Source: Deltaproteobacteria bacterium (GTDB lineage Bacteria > Desulfobacterota > Desulfobacteria > Desulfobacterales > SG8-13). Taken from it: DNA of 15,413 bases. Positions 13,763 to 15,413 of this stretch are shown one piece after another. The translations under genes and the position numbers were made by a program. The stretch lies in NCBI GenBank assembly GCA_024639205.1, contig JAHEIV010000014.1, forward strand, positions 1 through 15,413. The letters run 5' to 3'. Under the pieces are notes generated by a model. That model saw nothing but the letters and a program-made list of their open reading frames with translations. It searched no databases and was not told the origin of the DNA. Each line of letters starts with the position of its first letter. The stretch's first letter is position 1.

Positions 13763-14608
13763 TCACCGGCTCATGGCACCGTAACTGTGCAGTCCGGGCA
13801 GGTAGTTGACACCAAAATAGGTAAACAAAACAGCGGCAAAGCCTGCCAGCGACAGGTACGCGACTCGTTTTCCGTGCCAGCCTCGCATCATCTTGGCATG
13901 CAGCAGCGTTGCGTAAATGAACCAGGTGATCAAAGACCAGGTCTCTTTGGGGTCCCAGCCCCAATATCGCCCCCAGGCAGAGTTGGCCCACACGGCACCG
14001 GTGATGATGCCCACCGACAGGAACAGGAAACCAAACATGATCATCTTGTGGTTCAAATCGTCGAGAACGGCAGCCTGGGGCAGTCGCTGCAGCAAACTGC
14101 CGGACTGCGAAGGTCCGCCCTGACGCATCAGGTACATGATACTGATGCCGAAGGCCAAAGCAAAAGCGGCATATCCGATAAAACAGGCCATCACATGGGC
14201 GATCAGCCAGTTGCTCTTGAGCGCCGGCATCAGCGGCTGAATGCGGTCGCTGATGTTCGGTGACAGCGACGCGTAGGCCATGGCCAGAAAGGCCAGGGGC
14301 GCGATGAAGGCGCCGATGGTGCGGTTGCCCACCCGCCGCTCGACAACCAGGTAGATCAAGGCGATGGTCCAGGCAAAAAATACCAGCGATTCGTACAGGT
14401 TCGACAAAGGGGCGTGTCCGATACCCAGTTGGTAGGATTCCACCCAGCGCAGCAAAAGACCGGTGGTGTTGCCGATCAAACCCACCAGAATCACCCAGGT
14501 GGCCAGTTTAGCCGGGCCCTGCCTTTTAAAAATCCATGACATGACATATAAAAATGCCGCCAGACCGTATGTAAAGGTAGTAATGGACAGTATGAGGGAG
14601 CTGTTCAT
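13763..14608 (-). CDS. ccsA: System II cytochrome c biogenesis protein CcsA/ResC
   Basis: A 281-residue polytopic membrane protein of the CcmC/CcsA family (ResC in Bacillus; called CcsB in one HMM nomenclature). With ResB it carries heme across the membrane and attaches it to CXXCH apocytochromes. About eight hydrophobic helices are seen. The heme-handling WWD domain is at about 207-229 (WANSAWGRYWGWDPKETW). Candidate heme-ligand histidines are H138 (WLIAHVMACF), H187 (LNHKM), H237 and H274 (LHSYG). The ATG at 14608 has AGAGGT six bases upstream. It lies 78 bp after resB and directly before the qrc operon, whose QrcA is an obvious substrate. Confidence 0.94.
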   Translation of the reverse strand: MNSSLILSITTFTYGLAAFLYVMSWIFKRQGPAKLATWVILVGLIGNTTGLLLRWVESYQLGIGHAPLSNLYESLVFFAWTIALIYLVVERRVGNRTIGAFIAPLAFLAMAYASLSPNISDRIQPLMPALKSNWLIAHVMACFIGYAAFALAFGISIMYLMRQGGPSQSGSLLQRLPQAAVLDDLNHKMIMFGFLFLSVGIITGAVWANSAWGRYWGWDPKETWSLITWFIYATLLHAKMMRGWHGKRVAYLSLAGFAAVLFTYFGVNYLPGLHSYGAMSR

Positions 14609-14686
14609 CGGTAGACCTCTTTAAAAGAAGATGGTAGTGGTGCAATACAAACCATGTTTGGCAATGCGCCACCAGACCGTTTCTGG

Positions 14687-15413
14687 TTAATTTGACCGGC
14701 CGCTGTCGATCAGCGTTTCGGCAATGGATTGTACTTTCCGCTGCATGCCCATTTTATTCTTGTTGGCTGTGCCGGCCACCATGATGCGGCTCTTGTTGCC
14801 CTCGGCAACCACCTGCACGCAGATGCGCTGGTGAGACATGAAAAAGGTGACGAAACAGCCGAGAATGATCAGGATAAAACCGGTATAAACAACCCAGACA
14901 CCGGGGTCTTTGGTTACCTGCAGCCCGGTGTAATATCGCTTTTCTGCCGTCACTGCTCCGGACTGCATATCAAATACCGAGATAAACACGGCATCGCTTC
15001 GGGCCGGGTTGAACATCGGGCTCATGCGGTCAAAGCTCGGGAATCGCAGCGGCAGGGTGATCTCCACTGAACTGCCGTCGCTCTGCGTGAGGGTGCCGAT
15101 CAGTGCAGCACCCAGATCCCGGCCTCTGAAGTTGAACGCTTCCTTAAATTCGCTTATGACCAGCCGGCCCAGATTTTCCGGGATATCGATTTGCTCTCCG
15201 ATGCGCACCTTTTTTTTGTATTCCATCCCGCTTTCTTTGCTGAAGAAAGAGAGCTGGATTTCATCCGGTGCTGCAGCAATTCCCTGCTGCTGTGGCATTT
15301 CTCCGTAGCTGGATTGAAAGATGTTGATCCCCCGGTATCGCAGCGGGTCATTGACCACTATGTCTTTCTTCAACACCGGCCTGCCTTGCTCGGTGATTGT
15401 CAGGCTGCTGCGA
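14687..15413 (-). CDS. resB: Partial CDS: ResB/Ccs1 System II cytochrome c biogenesis protein
   Basis: The C-terminal 241 residues are present; the frame is open through the right edge, so the N-terminal membrane helices lie outside. ResB (Ccs1) works with CcsA to deliver heme and present reduced apocytochrome on the outer membrane face. The family signature VNDPLRYRGINIFQSSYG is clear, preceded by LTITEQGRPVLKKD. A large extracytoplasmic beta-rich region follows, then a last membrane helix (WVVYTGFILIILGCFVTFFM), then a cytoplasmic tail of about 50 residues. An internal TTG at 15376 is not the real start, because the conserved sequence continues upstream of it. It ends 78 bp before ccsA. Confidence 0.93.
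   Translation of the reverse strand, partial: RSSLTITEQGRPVLKKDIVVNDPLRYRGINIFQSSYGEMPQQQGIAAAPDEIQLSFFSKESGMEYKKKVRIGEQIDIPENLGRLVISEFKEAFNFRGRDLGAALIGTLTQSDGSSVEITLPLRFPSFDRMSPMFNPARSDAVFISVFDMQSGAVTAEKRYYTGLQVTKDPGVWVVYTGFILIILGCFVTFFMSHQRICVQVVAEGNKSRIMVAGTANKNKMGMQRKVQSIAETLIDSGRSN

Noticed and set aside
14671..14687. ACCAGA-N5-TCTGGT stem at the resB stop
   Set aside because: Only 6 bp with no T-run on the transcribed side, so it is not a supported terminator.

Overview
The window looks like chromosomal DNA from a sulfate-reducing desulfobacterium (Desulfobacterota, possibly Desulfobacteraceae or a close relative). The main evidence is a complete qrcABCD operon, the periplasm-facing menaquinone reductase complex characterised in Desulfovibrio. 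A System II cytochrome c maturation pair (resB and ccsA) lies directly upstream. The taxonomic placement is an inference from gene content.

Layout, left to right. Positions 1-37 hold the first 12 codons of a minus-strand gene whose N-terminus resembles a 3-hydroxyacyl-CoA dehydrogenase. Its control region (38-411) carries two nearly identical TetR/FadR-like inverted repeats. Next is a signalling group: a membrane-anchored PAS/HD-GYP c-di-GMP phosphodiesterase (minus, 412-1749), a 97-residue single-helix membrane protein of unknown function (plus, 2151-2444), and a TPR/cyclic-nucleotide-binding-like/PilZ protein (minus, 2458-3585). Two household genes follow on the minus strand: comEC (DNA uptake channel) and murA (peptidoglycan precursor synthesis). 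A strong stem-loop terminator at 7961-7996 separates murA from the respiratory operon upstream.

The right half is one functional block, all on the minus strand and transcribed right to left: resB (partial), ccsA, then qrcA, qrcB, qrcC and qrcD. It ends with a 53-residue membrane protein (8024-8185) that simple ORF length cut-offs would miss. ResB and CcsA attach heme to CXXCH proteins on the outer face of the membrane. QrcA is such a protein, with five CXXCH motifs. By homology, electrons from periplasmic hydrogenases or formate dehydrogenases pass through cytochrome c3 to QrcA, then through the QrcB/QrcC iron-sulfur subunits, to menaquinone at QrcD.

Most of the window is ordinary core genome. 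The points most worth a second look are the small protein closing the qrc operon, the five-motif QrcA with an isolated cysteine, the TPR/CNB/PilZ fusion beside an HD-GYP gene, and the duplicated operators at the left edge. I saw no tRNA, rRNA, CRISPR array, insertion sequence or phage gene.
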